Positions 8,495 through 16,593 of a DNA stretch of 64,000 nucleotides are shown here, in pieces. The notes under the pieces are model-generated. The model saw nothing but the letters and a program-made list of their open reading frames with translations, searched no databases and was not told the origin of the DNA. The stretch comes from Dyella caseinilytica (GTDB lineage: Bacteria; Pseudomonadota; Gammaproteobacteria; Xanthomonadales; Rhodanobacteraceae), in NCBI RefSeq assembly GCF_016865235.1, contig NZ_CP064030.1, forward strand, positions 3,658,001 through 3,722,000, given 5' to 3'. How positions within the stretch are numbered: the first letter of the stretch is position 1; every line of letters begins with the position of its first letter. A program made the translations under genes and the position numbers.

Positions 8495-9865
8495 TTATTC
8501 GTTTTCCTGCGCGGCCAGCGAGTCCAGCGCTTGGCGCAAATAGGCCATGGCTGCATCGCGTGACGACTCGTCCACGTAATCGGGCGTATTGGCGATCGCC
8601 TCGCCCTCCACTTCCAGCACCAGCGAGAGCGGCAACACATGCAGCGTGGCAGCGTCACCGCCCAGCGTCTTCAGCTTTTTCTGTATCGCGCCGGCCGCCT
8701 TGGGATCACTGAATGACTTGGACAGCAAAAGCTCGTCACCGTCGGATGAGAATAGGCGGAAGCGAAAACTGCCATCCGTGTCCCGAAAACTGGCGAAGCG
8801 CGGCGACTTGACCGCCTTTGCGGTTGGCTTGGAACCGCCTGCCGGGACGCTCAGTGACGACATGGAACGCAAGCCAATGGCATCACGCAACTCTGCAACC
8901 TTCGGCCCGGCAATCGCGCGAGCTTTGCGTGCGCCTTCGCGCAGAATTTCCTCGATGGCGGCGGGGCGTGCAATCAGACTTTCGTAGCGCTCACGCATCG
9001 GCGCCACGTCGGCTTCGATGCGCTCGTACAGCACTTGCTTGGCCTCGCCCCAGCCAATGCCCTCTTCCAGCGCACGGCGGAATGCAACGCTTTCCGCGTC
9101 ACTGGCAAAAGCATGGAAGATGGTAAACAGCGCGGAGCTGTCGGGATCTTTGGATTCACCTGGCGTGCGCGAGTCGGTGACGATGCGCATGATGGCTTCG
9201 CGCAGCTGCTTGCTGCCACCGGCAAACAACGGAATGGTGTTGTCGTAGCTCTTGGACATCTTGCGGCCATCCAGGCCCGGCAGCGTCGCCACCTGTTCCT
9301 CGATCAGCGCTTCGGGCAACACGAAGAACTCACGCCCATAGATGTGATTGAAGCGCTGCGCGATGTCGCGCGCCATCTCGATGTGCTGGATTTGGTCGCG
9401 CCCAACCGGCACATGCTGCGCATTGAACGCGAGGATGTCGGCAGCCATGAGCACCGGATACATGTAAAGACCGGCCGTGATACCCGCATCCGAATCCTCG
9501 CCAGCTTCGGTGTTCTTGTCGACAGACGCCTTGTAGGCATGCGCACGATTGAGCAGGCCTTTGGCGGTCACGCAGGTCAGGAACCAGGTGAGCTCGGGAA
9601 TTTCCGGAATATCCGATTGCAGATAGAACGTGACCTTGTTCGGATCAAGTCCCGCGGCCAGCCACGTCGCCGCGATTTCCAGGCGCGAACGCTCGATGCG
9701 GGCCGGATCGTCGCTTTTGATCAGCGCGTGATAGTCGGCCATAAAGAAGAACGCATCGACATCGGCGCGACGGCTGGCGGCAATCGCTGGGCGGATCGCG
9801 CCAACGTAGTTGCCCAGATGCGGGGTGCCGGTCGTAGTAATGCCTGTAAGGACGCGTGTTCGCAT
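8495..9865 (-). CDS. trpS: tryptophanyl-tRNA synthetase with C-terminal extension
   Basis: A 456-residue class I aminoacyl-tRNA synthetase. The HIGH-type motif is TGTPHLGNY (12-20) and KMSKS is at 202-206. Residues 1 to about 334 correspond to the whole of a standard bacterial TrpS. About 120 residues follow, including FASFRDTDGSFRFRLFSSDG and LSKSFSDPKAAGAIQKKLK (about 357-400), which resemble a DUF1508/YegP-type module. Longer TrpS forms occur in Pseudomonas and Xanthomonas relatives. A GGAG site precedes the ATG. Stand-alone gene. Confidence 0.95.
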   Translation of the reverse strand: MRTRVLTGITTTGTPHLGNYVGAIRPAIAASRRADVDAFFFMADYHALIKSDDPARIERSRLEIAATWLAAGLDPNKVTFYLQSDIPEIPELTWFLTCVTAKGLLNRAHAYKASVDKNTEAGEDSDAGITAGLYMYPVLMAADILAFNAQHVPVGRDQIQHIEMARDIAQRFNHIYGREFFVLPEALIEEQVATLPGLDGRKMSKSYDNTIPLFAGGSKQLREAIMRIVTDSRTPGESKDPDSSALFTIFHAFASDAESVAFRRALEEGIGWGEAKQVLYERIEADVAPMRERYESLIARPAAIEEILREGARKARAIAGPKVAELRDAIGLRSMSSLSVPAGGSKPTAKAVKSPRFASFRDTDGSFRFRLFSSDGDELLLSKSFSDPKAAGAIQKKLKTLGGDAATLHVLPLSLVLEVEGEAIANTPDYVDESSRDAAMAYLRQALDSLAAQENE

Positions 9866-9977
9866 GCGTGGCCGGCTCCTGCCGAATAAAGGTGGTGCGT
9901 CCGCGCAGCGTGGCGCGGAATGGATTCAAGCAGTTTACGGGTAAAACCCGCTTGTCGTGATCAAGCTAGCGCGACCT

Positions 9978-10901
9978 TCAACCCGGACCGCGCATCAGGG
10001 TCGATTTGCCGAACAGGGATTCAACCAGCTCTACCGCCAGCTTTGCCGTCTGGTTTCGTTTGTCGTAAGCGGGATTCAACTCGACGATATCCAGCGAACC
10101 AAGGCAGCCGGTGTCGGCAATCATCTCCATGCAAAGCTGTGCCTCGCGATAGGTGGGGCCACCACGCACGGTGGTGCCTACGCCCGGCGCAATCGAAGGG
10201 TCGAGGAAGTCAACATCGAAACTGACGTGCAGATGGGTATCCGCATCGAGTCCGTCCAGTGCCTCTTCCATCGTTCGCTTCATGCCCACTTCGTCGATGT
10301 GGCGCATGTCGTAGATATCCACGTTGGCTTCGCGCACCAGGCGCTTTTCCCCTTCATCAACCGAGCGGATACCAATCTGACGGAAGACGTCCGCGTTCGT
10401 CGCCGGAACGTGCTCGCCGATTTCCACCAGCTCGCGCGGCCCATTGCCACACAGGCAAGCCACCGGCATACCGTGGATATTGCCTGAGGGGGTGACCTGG
10501 GATGTGTTGAAATCCGCGTGGGCATCCAACCACAACACACGCAGCTTGCGTCCCTGTTCGCGACAGTGGCGAGCTACCGCGCTGATCGAACCGATCGCCA
10601 GGCAATGATCGCCTCCCAGCATGATCGGCAGGCGATTGGCCTGCAGTTCGTGGTGAATGGCCGCATGCACCGCGGTATTCCAGGCCACGACTTCGGGCAG
10701 ATGGCGATAGCCGTTTTCCGGCGGCTGCCACGGGTTCATCGGACCATGCAGATTGCCGCGATCGACCACCTCCAGCCCACGACGACGCAACTTCTCGGCG
10801 AGCTGCGCCACGCGCAGGGCCTCCGGTCCCATCGACGCGCCACGGTGGCCGGCGCCGATATCGGTCGGTGCGCCGACCAGTGCAATCACCTGCTTACTCA
10901 T
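9978..10901 (-). CDS. rocF: arginase
   Basis: A 307-residue ureohydrolase hydrolysing arginine to ornithine and urea. Manganese-ligand motifs are GGDHCLAIGS, WLDAHADFN and SFDVDFLDPSIAPG. The start is placed at MSKQVIALVGAPTDIGAGHRG, which fits the family; a longer in-frame extension of 17 residues exists but is unlike arginases. The early segment GAPTDIGAGHRGASMGPEALR and the Asn-rich substrate loop favour arginase over agmatinase. Stand-alone; just downstream of a tRNA-Thr terminator on the same strand. Confidence 0.88.
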   Translation of the reverse strand: MSKQVIALVGAPTDIGAGHRGASMGPEALRVAQLAEKLRRRGLEVVDRGNLHGPMNPWQPPENGYRHLPEVVAWNTAVHAAIHHELQANRLPIMLGGDHCLAIGSISAVARHCREQGRKLRVLWLDAHADFNTSQVTPSGNIHGMPVACLCGNGPRELVEIGEHVPATNADVFRQIGIRSVDEGEKRLVREANVDIYDMRHIDEVGMKRTMEEALDGLDADTHLHVSFDVDFLDPSIAPGVGTTVRGGPTYREAQLCMEMIADTGCLGSLDIVELNPAYDKRNQTAKLAVELVESLFGKSTLMRGPG

Positions 10902-11012
10902 ACCGCTTTCTCGACATTTTCCTACGTAGGCAACGATTTTAACTGGTCGCAAGCACCGCAGGCGTGCCCCAAAAGGGCCAATCGACCCCGTTTTACCAGG
11001 GCCACAGGCAGC

Positions 11013-11037
11013 AAAAAGCCCGCGGTTAGCGGGCTTT
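11013..11037 (-). terminator. terminator of tRNA-Thr
   Basis: On the minus strand AGCCCGC-TAACC-GCGGGCT forms a 7-bp stem followed by a run of T (A residues at 11013-11017). It lies just downstream of the tRNA 3' end. Confidence 0.8.
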
Positions 11038-11047
11038 CAGGGATAAC

Positions 11048-11123
11048 TGGTGCCGACACCCGGATTCGAACTGGGGACCTACCGCTTACAAGGCGGTTGC
11101 TCTACCAACTGAGCTATGCCGGC
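11048..11123 (-). tRNA. tRNA-Thr (UGU)
   Basis: A 76-nt tRNA with encoded CCA. The 5' acceptor strand GCCGGCA pairs with TGTCGGC (one G-T). The D-arm contains AGCTCAGTTGGTAGAGC, the anticodon stem ACCGC/GCGGT encloses the loop CTTGTAA with anticodon TGT, and the T-arm has GTTCGAATC. A terminator follows. Confidence 0.97.
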
Positions 11124-11174
11124 TTAGCCGCTTAGTTTAAGCGATCTGGAAGCGTCTGTCCGCCCCCGAGGGCA

Positions 11175-11855
11175 TCAGCGACGCCGCGGTGAGCCAATGC
11201 CTCTAAGGATCAGATCGATCCCGGCAAGAAAATCCATACGGTCGTCGTGAGCGCGCAACTGTCCGGCTACGCTGCGTGCGAACGGGTATTCATCCGGATC
11301 AAGCCGAGACCACTCAGTCGCCACCGCCTCCAGGAAATCGGATCTGTCGGTGCCTTGCGTCTGAGCGAGCTGGCCGTTGGCCGCGTTCTGCCCACCTACG
11401 CCAAGGATGTAGTTCAGCAGCGCGGATACCGTTGCCCATTGTTCTTCGTCCGGCACGCCAAGCGCGCGAACCTGCTGACCGATGCCTTCGAGAATGCGCA
11501 CCATGGGCAACTGCCCCGGGGCCCGTGTGAGTGCCGAGCCAACCCACGGATGTGCGTCGATCGCATCGAACATACCCAAAGCGAGGGCGCGAATGGCTGC
11601 CTTCGGCCTCGCGTCGACCACGCGAGCCTCCATCGTGCGAGCGACGACGGCGTCGCAGGCGGCGGTCAGCAGATCGCTCTTGCTCGCGATGTGCCAATAA
11701 ATAGCACCAGGACCGGTGGCGAGCCGCTCGGACAAGGTGCGGAATGTCAGACCACCCTCGCCGCTGCCGTCCAAGAGCTCGATCGACGCGTCAATGATGC
11801 TCTCCCGTGAGAGCGCTTCTTCACGCCGTTGGGTACTACGTGCTTTCTTGACCAT
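11175..11855 (-). CDS. TetR-family repressor of the divergent monooxygenase
   Basis: A 226-residue regulator. The N-terminal DNA-binding domain has SRESIIDASIELLDGSGEGGLTF and the recognition segment RLATGPGAIYWHIASKSDLL; the C-terminal part resembles the tetracycline-repressor type (TetR_C) ligand domain. Divergent from a TetX-like flavin monooxygenase, with two identical-arm 15-bp operators and a consensus -35 box between. This layout is the textbook tetR arrangement; ligand identity is unknown and may be a natural polyketide or other aromatic. Confidence 0.86.
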   Translation of the reverse strand: MVKKARSTQRREEALSRESIIDASIELLDGSGEGGLTFRTLSERLATGPGAIYWHIASKSDLLTAACDAVVARTMEARVVDARPKAAIRALALGMFDAIDAHPWVGSALTRAPGQLPMVRILEGIGQQVRALGVPDEEQWATVSALLNYILGVGGQNAANGQLAQTQGTDRSDFLEAVATEWSRLDPDEYPFARSVAGQLRAHDDRMDFLAGIDLILRGIGSPRRR

Positions 11856-11863
11856 GCCTCATC

Positions 11864-11909
11864 TTGACAGAAATGGAACGTCGTTCCAACATAATGGAAC
11901 GACGTTCCA
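11864..11909 (+). promoter_or_regulatory. promoter with two tandem TetR-type operators
   Basis: A perfect -35 box TTGACA (11864-11869) and a -10-like CATAAT (11890-11895, long 20-bp spacer) drive the monooxygenase gene. Two 15-bp palindromes, TGGAACG-T-CGTTCCA (11874-11888) and TGGAACG-A-CGTTCCA (11895-11909), have centres exactly 21 bp (two helical turns) apart; one fills the promoter spacer and one overlaps the -10 end. The first begins only 19 bp from the tetR start codon, so the site probably represses both genes. Confidence 0.75.
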
Positions 11910-11959
11910 TGCCCGTCACGCAATCCCCAGTCGTGGTCACCAACCACGAAGGAATCAGG

Positions 11960-13093
11960 ATGAATACTCCCATCGCGATCATCGGCGCCGGGCTCGGCGG
12001 CCTGACACTTGCGCGCATCCTCCACGTCCACGGTATGGCAGCGACGGTCTACGAAGCGGAAGCCTCAGCGAATGCGCGCGCACAGGGTGGCATGCTCGAT
12101 ATCCACAAATACAACGGGCAACTTGCACTCAAGGCAGCAGGGCTCTTCGAAGAATTTCTTGAGATCATCCACGCTGGAGGTCAGGCAACGCGGATACTCG
12201 ACAAGGAAGGCAACGTCCTGCTTGATGAGCCCGACAACGGCACAGGTGATCGACCTGAGGTCCCCCGAGGAGACCTTCGCCGGATTCTGCTTGACTCACT
12301 TCCCGCCAACGCGGTCCGCTGGGGACACAAAGTCACAGCGGTGTCTCCGCTCGGCGGTGGACGACACATGTTGACCTTTGCTGACGGCTCAACGGTGACT
12401 ACCGATCTCCTCGTGGGTGCCGACGGCGCCTGGTCGAGAGTTCGTCCCCTTCTTTCCGGGGCGAAACCGGTGTATGTCGGCACATCATTCATCGAGACGT
12501 ACTTGTATGACGCCGACACTCGTCACAAGGCGAGCGCGAAAGCGGTTGGTGACGGCGCAATGTTTGCGCTAGCACCGGGAAAAGGCATCGCTGCGCACCG
12601 TGAGCCCCATGGCGTGCTACACACGTACGTGCAGTTGAACAAGCCGAAAGACTGGATTGACAGCATCGACTTCTCCGACACGGTAACTGCCTTGGCGCGC
12701 GTCGCCAAAGAATTCGACGGCTGGGCTCCGGAGCTGACAGCGCTCATCACTGACGGTGAGACTGCACCTGTACCCCGTCCTATTCACGCGCTCCCGGTCG
12801 AGCACCGGTGGGATCGCGTGCCCGGGGTGACACTGCTCGGTGACGCAGCACACCTAATGTCCCCGTCTGGCGAAGGAGCCAATCTGGCCATGTTCGACGG
12901 CGCTGAACTCGGGAAGGCCATCGCCGCCAACCCCGGTGACATTGAAGCCGCGCTCATCGCGTATGAAAAGGACCTCTTTGCCCGCAGCGCGTCCGAAGCT
13001 GCGCAGGCGGAAGGGATACTCAAGTTATGTCTCGGCGACGACGCACCCCAGAGCTTGGTTGGCTTTTTCACCCGTAACCATCCCGTCAAGTAA
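11960..13093 (+). CDS. TetX-like FAD-dependent monooxygenase
   Basis: A 377-residue class A flavin monooxygenase. The start is at MNTPIAIIGAGLGGLTLARI with AAGGA upstream; the earlier in-frame TTG is the -35 box itself and is rejected. Features: Rossmann motif GAGLGG, GGMLDIHKYNGQLALKAAGL (closely patterned on TetX GGTLDLHKGSGQ), and the FAD-binding GDAAHLMSPSGEGANLAMFD near residue 295. Size is close to TetX (388). It probably hydroxylates an aromatic or polyketide substrate; true tetracycline inactivation cannot be concluded. Controlled by the divergent TetR. Confidence 0.82.
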   Translation: MNTPIAIIGAGLGGLTLARILHVHGMAATVYEAEASANARAQGGMLDIHKYNGQLALKAAGLFEEFLEIIHAGGQATRILDKEGNVLLDEPDNGTGDRPEVPRGDLRRILLDSLPANAVRWGHKVTAVSPLGGGRHMLTFADGSTVTTDLLVGADGAWSRVRPLLSGAKPVYVGTSFIETYLYDADTRHKASAKAVGDGAMFALAPGKGIAAHREPHGVLHTYVQLNKPKDWIDSIDFSDTVTALARVAKEFDGWAPELTALITDGETAPVPRPIHALPVEHRWDRVPGVTLLGDAAHLMSPSGEGANLAMFDGAELGKAIAANPGDIEAALIAYEKDLFARSASEAAQAEGILKLCLGDDAPQSLVGFFTRNHPVK

Positions 13094-13544
13094 TTGCCCT
13101 GCACGCACAGCTGCTGTCGTATCCGCGTAGTAACGCTCATGTCGGCCAATAAGCGCTGCCAAGCTTTTCGCTCCTGTATTTAAGTCCAAATGACGTACAT
13201 CCATGTTTTGGCACCAACGATACATTTATTTGAAGCCACCTGAGTGGTGAACTTCTCATTGGATGAATTCAAGCCCTAACTGCTGCTAAAAATTAAGCCG
13301 TTTCATCACGAAACGGCTTAGTCAAGCGAAAGCTAGTTCGGTCAGGGGAGAAGAACCAGCACAAGCGGAGATTTGAAAGCCCGACAACCCATTTATGCCA
13401 CTTTCAAAAAGCGCAAACAATGAAATCTGACGTGCGAAAAATTAAATTTCTTTCATAATGTGAATAAATCGTCAAAGCAATCAGGCAATGAAAATTGCCA
13501 CAACCTTATTATTTCGCGCTATTGCCGAGCCATATAAGGCGCGC
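13094..13544. other. AT-rich non-coding gap between convergent genes
   Basis: No credible gene. It contains the terminator at 13286-13320 and an AT-rich stretch (about 13380-13520) with no recognisable element. Confidence 0.4.
13286..13320 (-). terminator. terminator between monooxygenase and SPOR genes
   Basis: An 11-bp perfect stem (TAAGCCGTTTC / GAAACGGCTTA, 5-nt loop). On the minus strand it is followed by AATTTTT, so it works best for the leftward transcript from the birA-coaX-SPOR operon, but may serve both directions. Confidence 0.75.
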
Positions 13545-14270
13545 TCAAAAACAGCCGGTGCTGTGCGAGCCAATGGCAGGATCATGGATGCGGCTGCGCC
13601 AGTCGAAGTGATTGCTGTCGACGGGAATCAGATCCAGCCAGTATTCCGGCACGGTTTCGGTACGCTCGCTCATCTGCGCGGGAAAACCCGCGGCGACGAT
13701 TTCATCCCGCCGCTTGCGCGCGTTGGCCGGGTCCTTGAACAAACCTAGCGAAACGGTGTTCTCGTTATCGCCGGACCCGACCACGAAATAATCCTGGATG
13801 TTGTGCGCGCCGAGCTGACGCGCCTGGGCCAAAGCTGCTGTATGCGTGGCACTGGGCGGCAGGTGCACCCACCAGCCCTTGCTCTGCTGGGTCTGCTCCT
13901 GACGTGCCCGCATGCGCTGCACTTCCGAGCCGAGCGCACTGCGCGCGATGCGCAGATCTTCCTGCGTCGCAAACGGCCCCAGCGCCATGCAGGTGTAGCT
14001 GAGTGCGTTTGGCGAAGCGGGTTGCGGCGTGTTGGCGGATGCGGTTGTTGCAACCGGTGCCGCCACCGGCGATGCAGACGCTGGCGCGGCGATGGAAGCG
14101 GCGTGCGCCGTCGTCGTGGCGGGCGGCGGCAGCTCAGAGAGCAAGTGCAATTTCGGCACACCGGGATCGGTGGCGAAATGAGCGCGCGTATCGTTCTGGC
14201 CCAGCAGCAGCCATGCGCCAACAGCAATGTTGAGAGCAATCAGCAGCACGAACAGCAGGCGCAGGAACAT
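13545..14270 (-). CDS. SPOR-domain membrane protein
   Basis: A 241-residue protein. The N-terminus MFLRLLFVLLIALNIAVGAWLLL is a signal anchor. An Ala/Pro/Thr-rich periplasmic linker (about 45-90) precedes a C-terminal domain (about 95-220: CMALGPFATQEDLRIARSAL, GWWVHLPP, VSLGLFKDPANARKRRDEI) typical of SPOR peptidoglycan-binding modules. Last gene of the birA-coaX operon. The domain suggests a septum or cell-wall association, not a specific enzyme activity. Confidence 0.78.
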   Translation of the reverse strand: MFLRLLFVLLIALNIAVGAWLLLGQNDTRAHFATDPGVPKLHLLSELPPPATTTAHAASIAAPASASPVAAPVATTASANTPQPASPNALSYTCMALGPFATQEDLRIARSALGSEVQRMRARQEQTQQSKGWWVHLPPSATHTAALAQARQLGAHNIQDYFVVGSGDNENTVSLGLFKDPANARKRRDEIVAAGFPAQMSERTETVPEYWLDLIPVDSNHFDWRSRIHDPAIGSHSTGCF

Positions 14271-14302
14271 CGGCCACAGTCACCGTTTTGGGTTGAGCGA
14301 TT

Positions 14303-15061
14303 CTAGGACAACGCCTGCCCGGGATGTGCGTCCGCCCACACAAGCAGGCCACGCAACACGCTGTCGGCAGCCACTTCGGCAGGTACGTTGAGCAAGGGCA
14401 ATAGCGCATCAGCATCACCGCCGTCCAACAACAGACGCTGCGCGCCGTTTAAGTGCTGGCTAGCGATGTTGTGTGCAAAGCGCTCGATCAATGCCGCCAC
14501 GGCTTGCCAACAACCCGAAGCCACCGCATCGGCGGTGTTATCGGCCAGATCGCGAACAGTACCCGGACGTTCCGGCCTCACGCGTGCGGTCGCACCGAGC
14601 AACGATTGCTGCATCAGCAATGGACCGGGCGCGATCAAGCCACCCAGATGCCGGCCATCCGCAGCAAGCGCATCGAGGGTGAGTGCCGTCCCGATACCGG
14701 CCAGCATGCACGGCGCATGTCCGGCGGCCTGGGCAGCGACCATGGCAAGGAAGCGATCCACTCCCAAGCGCTGGGGATCTGCATAGGCATTACGCACACC
14801 ACACGCTTCCGCCGGAGTACGCACCCATGCGATGTCGTGCGCAAAAACGTCCTTGATGACCTGTTCAAGCAAGGTCTCGCGCTGGGCATCCACCACCGAA
14901 GCACCGACCACGCGATGCGGACGTGGCTGTGGGGTCCAGGCTTGGCGAAGCACCGCGGCAACATCCTCGTCCCACGCCACCGCGCCGCGCGCAAACCAGC
15001 CACCGTCTGCAGCCACCGCCCATTTCAAGCGTGTATTGCCAAGATCCAGTAGCAGCTTCAT
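14303..15061 (-). CDS. coaX: type III pantothenate kinase
   Basis: A 252-residue ASKHA-fold kinase, phosphorylating pantothenate in the first step of CoA synthesis. Phosphate-1 motif DLGNTRLKWAV (6-16), the segment YADPQRLGVDRFLAMVAA and phosphate-2 motif GIGTALTLDAL are present. Start codon overlaps the stop of birA by 4 bp; this birA-coaX order is common in the group. Confidence 0.93.
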   Translation of the reverse strand: MKLLLDLGNTRLKWAVAADGGWFARGAVAWDEDVAAVLRQAWTPQPRPHRVVGASVVDAQRETLLEQVIKDVFAHDIAWVRTPAEACGVRNAYADPQRLGVDRFLAMVAAQAAGHAPCMLAGIGTALTLDALAADGRHLGGLIAPGPLLMQQSLLGATARVRPERPGTVRDLADNTADAVASGCWQAVAALIERFAHNIASQHLNGAQRLLLDGGDADALLPLLNVPAEVAADSVLRGLLVWADAHPGQALS

Positions 15062-16029
15062 GCGCGTCGCACCGTGACATCGGCGCTGTCGATGCTGTGC
15101 AGGCCGTTCTCTGTTCGCACCCGCAACGCACCGCGCTCGTCAATGCCCGCGCCAATGCCCTCGAATTCACCTGTCGCGCCGCTTATGCGCAGCGGAATAT
15201 CGCGCAGTGCATCGTACTCGGCGTATTCATCGGCAAACGCTGCGAAACCTTCGCGTTCAAATTGATCCAGACCTTCGACCAGGCTGGCGATCAACGCTGC
15301 CGCCATGCGATTGCGGTCGGGCGGCGTGCCGCCAGCCAGGCTCGCAAGATCGCATATCGGCTGTCCTGCCTGTTCGCGCAAGGCCGACGTGAGACGCAAA
15401 TTGAGTCCGATGCCGACTATCGCTGCACATGGCCCCTGATATTCGCCATTGAGCTCGACCAGAATGCCGGCAAGCTTGCCGCTCTCGGCGAGCACGTCAT
15501 TCGGCCATTTGAGCCGCGCACCGGAGAGACCTGCCGCATGCAAGGCACGCAGCACGATCACGCCGGTTGCCAGCGACAAGCCCGACAGCGCGGCGAAACC
15601 TGCGTCGAAGCGCTTGAGGCAAGAGATATAGAGATTGAGCCCGGGTGGCGACAACCAACTGCGCCCGCGCCTGCCGCGACCCGCGGTCTGCGTTTCCGCC
15701 ATCACGATGCTCAGATCCGGCGCGCTACCGCCGCGGCGCTGCAATTCGCTGGAAGTGGAGTCGATCTCCCAATAGAGATCCAGCGCACCGATTCGGCGCG
15801 CCAGGGCAGACGGCAGCGCCTCGCGGATCAGGGACTCATCCAGCATTTGAATCGGCCACGGCAAACGGTAGCCAGCGGCGCCTGCCGATTCGATCGGCAC
15901 GCCGCGGTGACGCAAGGCCTCGATCTGCTTCCAGATCGCCGCGCGGGTCAAACCGGCTTCGGCGGCCAGGCGGGAGCCCGATAACGCCTCCCCATTGGCC
16001 AAGGCGGCCAGGATCTGTTGCGGCTGCAT
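15058..16029 (-). CDS. birA: biotin-[acetyl-CoA-carboxylase] ligase / biotin operon repressor
   Basis: A 323-residue bifunctional BirA. The N-terminal winged helix (about 1-60: ALSGSRLAAEAGLTRAAIWKQI) would bind the biotin operator. The catalytic domain carries the biotin-binding loop ETQTAGRGRRGRSW and LKWPNDVL, followed by the short C-terminal SH3-like domain. It attaches biotin to the carboxyl carrier protein. First gene of birA-coaX-SPOR. Confidence 0.94.
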   Translation of the reverse strand: MQPQQILAALANGEALSGSRLAAEAGLTRAAIWKQIEALRHRGVPIESAGAAGYRLPWPIQMLDESLIREALPSALARRIGALDLYWEIDSTSSELQRRGGSAPDLSIVMAETQTAGRGRRGRSWLSPPGLNLYISCLKRFDAGFAALSGLSLATGVIVLRALHAAGLSGARLKWPNDVLAESGKLAGILVELNGEYQGPCAAIVGIGLNLRLTSALREQAGQPICDLASLAGGTPPDRNRMAAALIASLVEGLDQFEREGFAAFADEYAEYDALRDIPLRISGATGEFEGIGAGIDERGALRVRTENGLHSIDSADVTVRRA

Positions 16030-16211
16030 GATCTCAGTATTCCGGGAGACGCCCGCCCGGATGCGGAAAGGAATGGAAGCAGGGAGGTGTCATCCGGCGA
16101 TTCTACCGGCTGAAGGCGCTTTCGCGGCGTTCCCGGACAGGGCACTGGCATCCGAACGGGGTTTCTGGGACCATCCGGTCGATAGGCGTAAAGCCTCGGG
16201 GGCTGATTGCC

Positions 16212-16571
16212 ATGCGTGCCACTCCATTACTGCTCGGATGCTTGCTGGGTTTGGTCACCATCGCTGACGCGACGGCGGCTGGGACCACGGCTGCCAGTGG
16301 TGGTAGCGCATCATCTGGCTACAACTGCACCGACCATGCTGGCGATCGCAGCACGAGCCACGAAACCAGCGCGGCCAGCGGTGACGCTTTCAATATCCCG
16401 CGTGGCGCAAGCCATTCGACCGGATCGACCTCCCACGACCATGCTTCTTCGTCCAGTACGAGCACGGACGATGCGCCGATGCACATGGGTGGGGGGGACG
16501 CTGCCAGCGGCAGTTCCTCGCACAGCTCGGGGCTGAGCTGGCAATCCTTGCTTCCCGGCTCGATCCAGTAA
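16212..16571 (+). CDS. small secreted Ser/His-rich protein
   Basis: A 119-residue hypothetical. The signal peptide MRATPLLLGCLLGLVTIADATAAG is followed by a low-complexity region rich in Ser, Thr, Gly and His (SSGYNCTDHAGDRSTSHETS, HSTGSTSHDHASSSST, DDAPMHMGGGD). The His/Met/Asp content could bind metal but no known domain is recognisable. It converges on the phoQ-like gene and stands alone. Confidence 0.6.
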   Translation: MRATPLLLGCLLGLVTIADATAAGTTAASGGSASSGYNCTDHAGDRSTSHETSAASGDAFNIPRGASHSTGSTSHDHASSSSTSTDDAPMHMGGGDAASGSSSHSSGLSWQSLLPGSIQ

Positions 16572-16593
16572 GAGCCTGTCTACGTTCCCTGCG

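Noticed and set aside
14923..15984. 353-codon plus-strand frame
   Set aside because: Antisense to birA and coaX, both with clear motifs.
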